A stretch of DNA of 5,738 nt from Phycisphaerae bacterium (GTDB taxonomy: Bacteria; Planctomycetota; Phycisphaerae; UBA1845; PWPN01), in NCBI GenBank assembly GCA_003557125.1, contig PWPN01000377.1, positions 1 to 5,738 of the forward strand, written 5' to 3'. This document shows, in pieces, positions 5,719 through 5,738 of the stretch. The translations under genes were made by a program, and so were the position numbers. The notes under the pieces were generated by a model. It saw only the letters and a program-made list of their open reading frames with translations, did no database searches and was not told the origin of the DNA. Every line of letters begins with the position of its first letter. Within the stretch, counting starts at the first letter, position 1.

Positions 5719-5738
5719 AGAGCAGGGGCAGACCGAGC

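Larger units (their letters stand above)
5489..5738. other. Upstream DNA of the sialidase-like gene, no supported gene
   Basis: About 250 bases with no ORF I can support. A 63-codon rightward frame at 5512-5703 starts inside the opposing gene's translation-start region and has no family resemblance. Two inverted repeats are listed separately. On the minus strand TTGCCA (5 of 6 for a -35) occurs near 5548, but no acceptable -10 follows at 16-18 bases, so the promoter of the sialidase-like gene is not identified. Confidence 0.5.

Overview
The window is GC-rich bacterial chromosomal DNA with few, well-spaced genes. The best lineage clue is the central gene. It encodes a sensor-GAF-SpoIIE/PP2C phosphatase whose GAF and phosphatase domains read like the family that is common in Planctomycetota. 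A HEAT/TPR protein, an M50-like membrane protein and a lipoprotein of the BNR/sialidase family fit that lineage. The assignment is an inference from remembered family character, not from a search.

Layout: (1) 1-599, the 3' end of a HEAT-like plus TPR protein on the + strand, entering from the left edge. (2) 715-1476, on the - strand and convergent with it, a multi-pass membrane protein that resembles M50-type metallopeptidases but has ATLGH where the catalytic HExxH should be. (3) 1477-2520, about 1 kb without a convincing gene. It holds a good sigma70-type promoter at 1730-1758, at most one weak small ORF (1787-2014), and many stem-loops, the largest a hairpin of about 21 pairs at 2222-2272. 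(4) 2521-4329, the phosphatase, with its own promoter (perfect TATAAT) and Shine-Dalgarno sequence. (5) 4355-5488 on the - strand, tail to tail with the phosphatase, a predicted sialidase-like lipoprotein. (6) 5489-5738, upstream DNA of that gene with two inverted repeats and no supported gene.

The genes do not form an operon. Strands alternate (+ - + -) with two convergent pairs, so each gene is probably its own transcription unit. The phosphatase has no anti-sigma factor, antagonist or kinase gene beside it in the window, so its partner is probably encoded elsewhere. I found no tRNA, rRNA, CRISPR array or recognisable transposase. The most interesting parts are the structured, promoter-driven gap at about 1765-2275, which may be an unannotated structured RNA, and the apparently dead M50-like protein.
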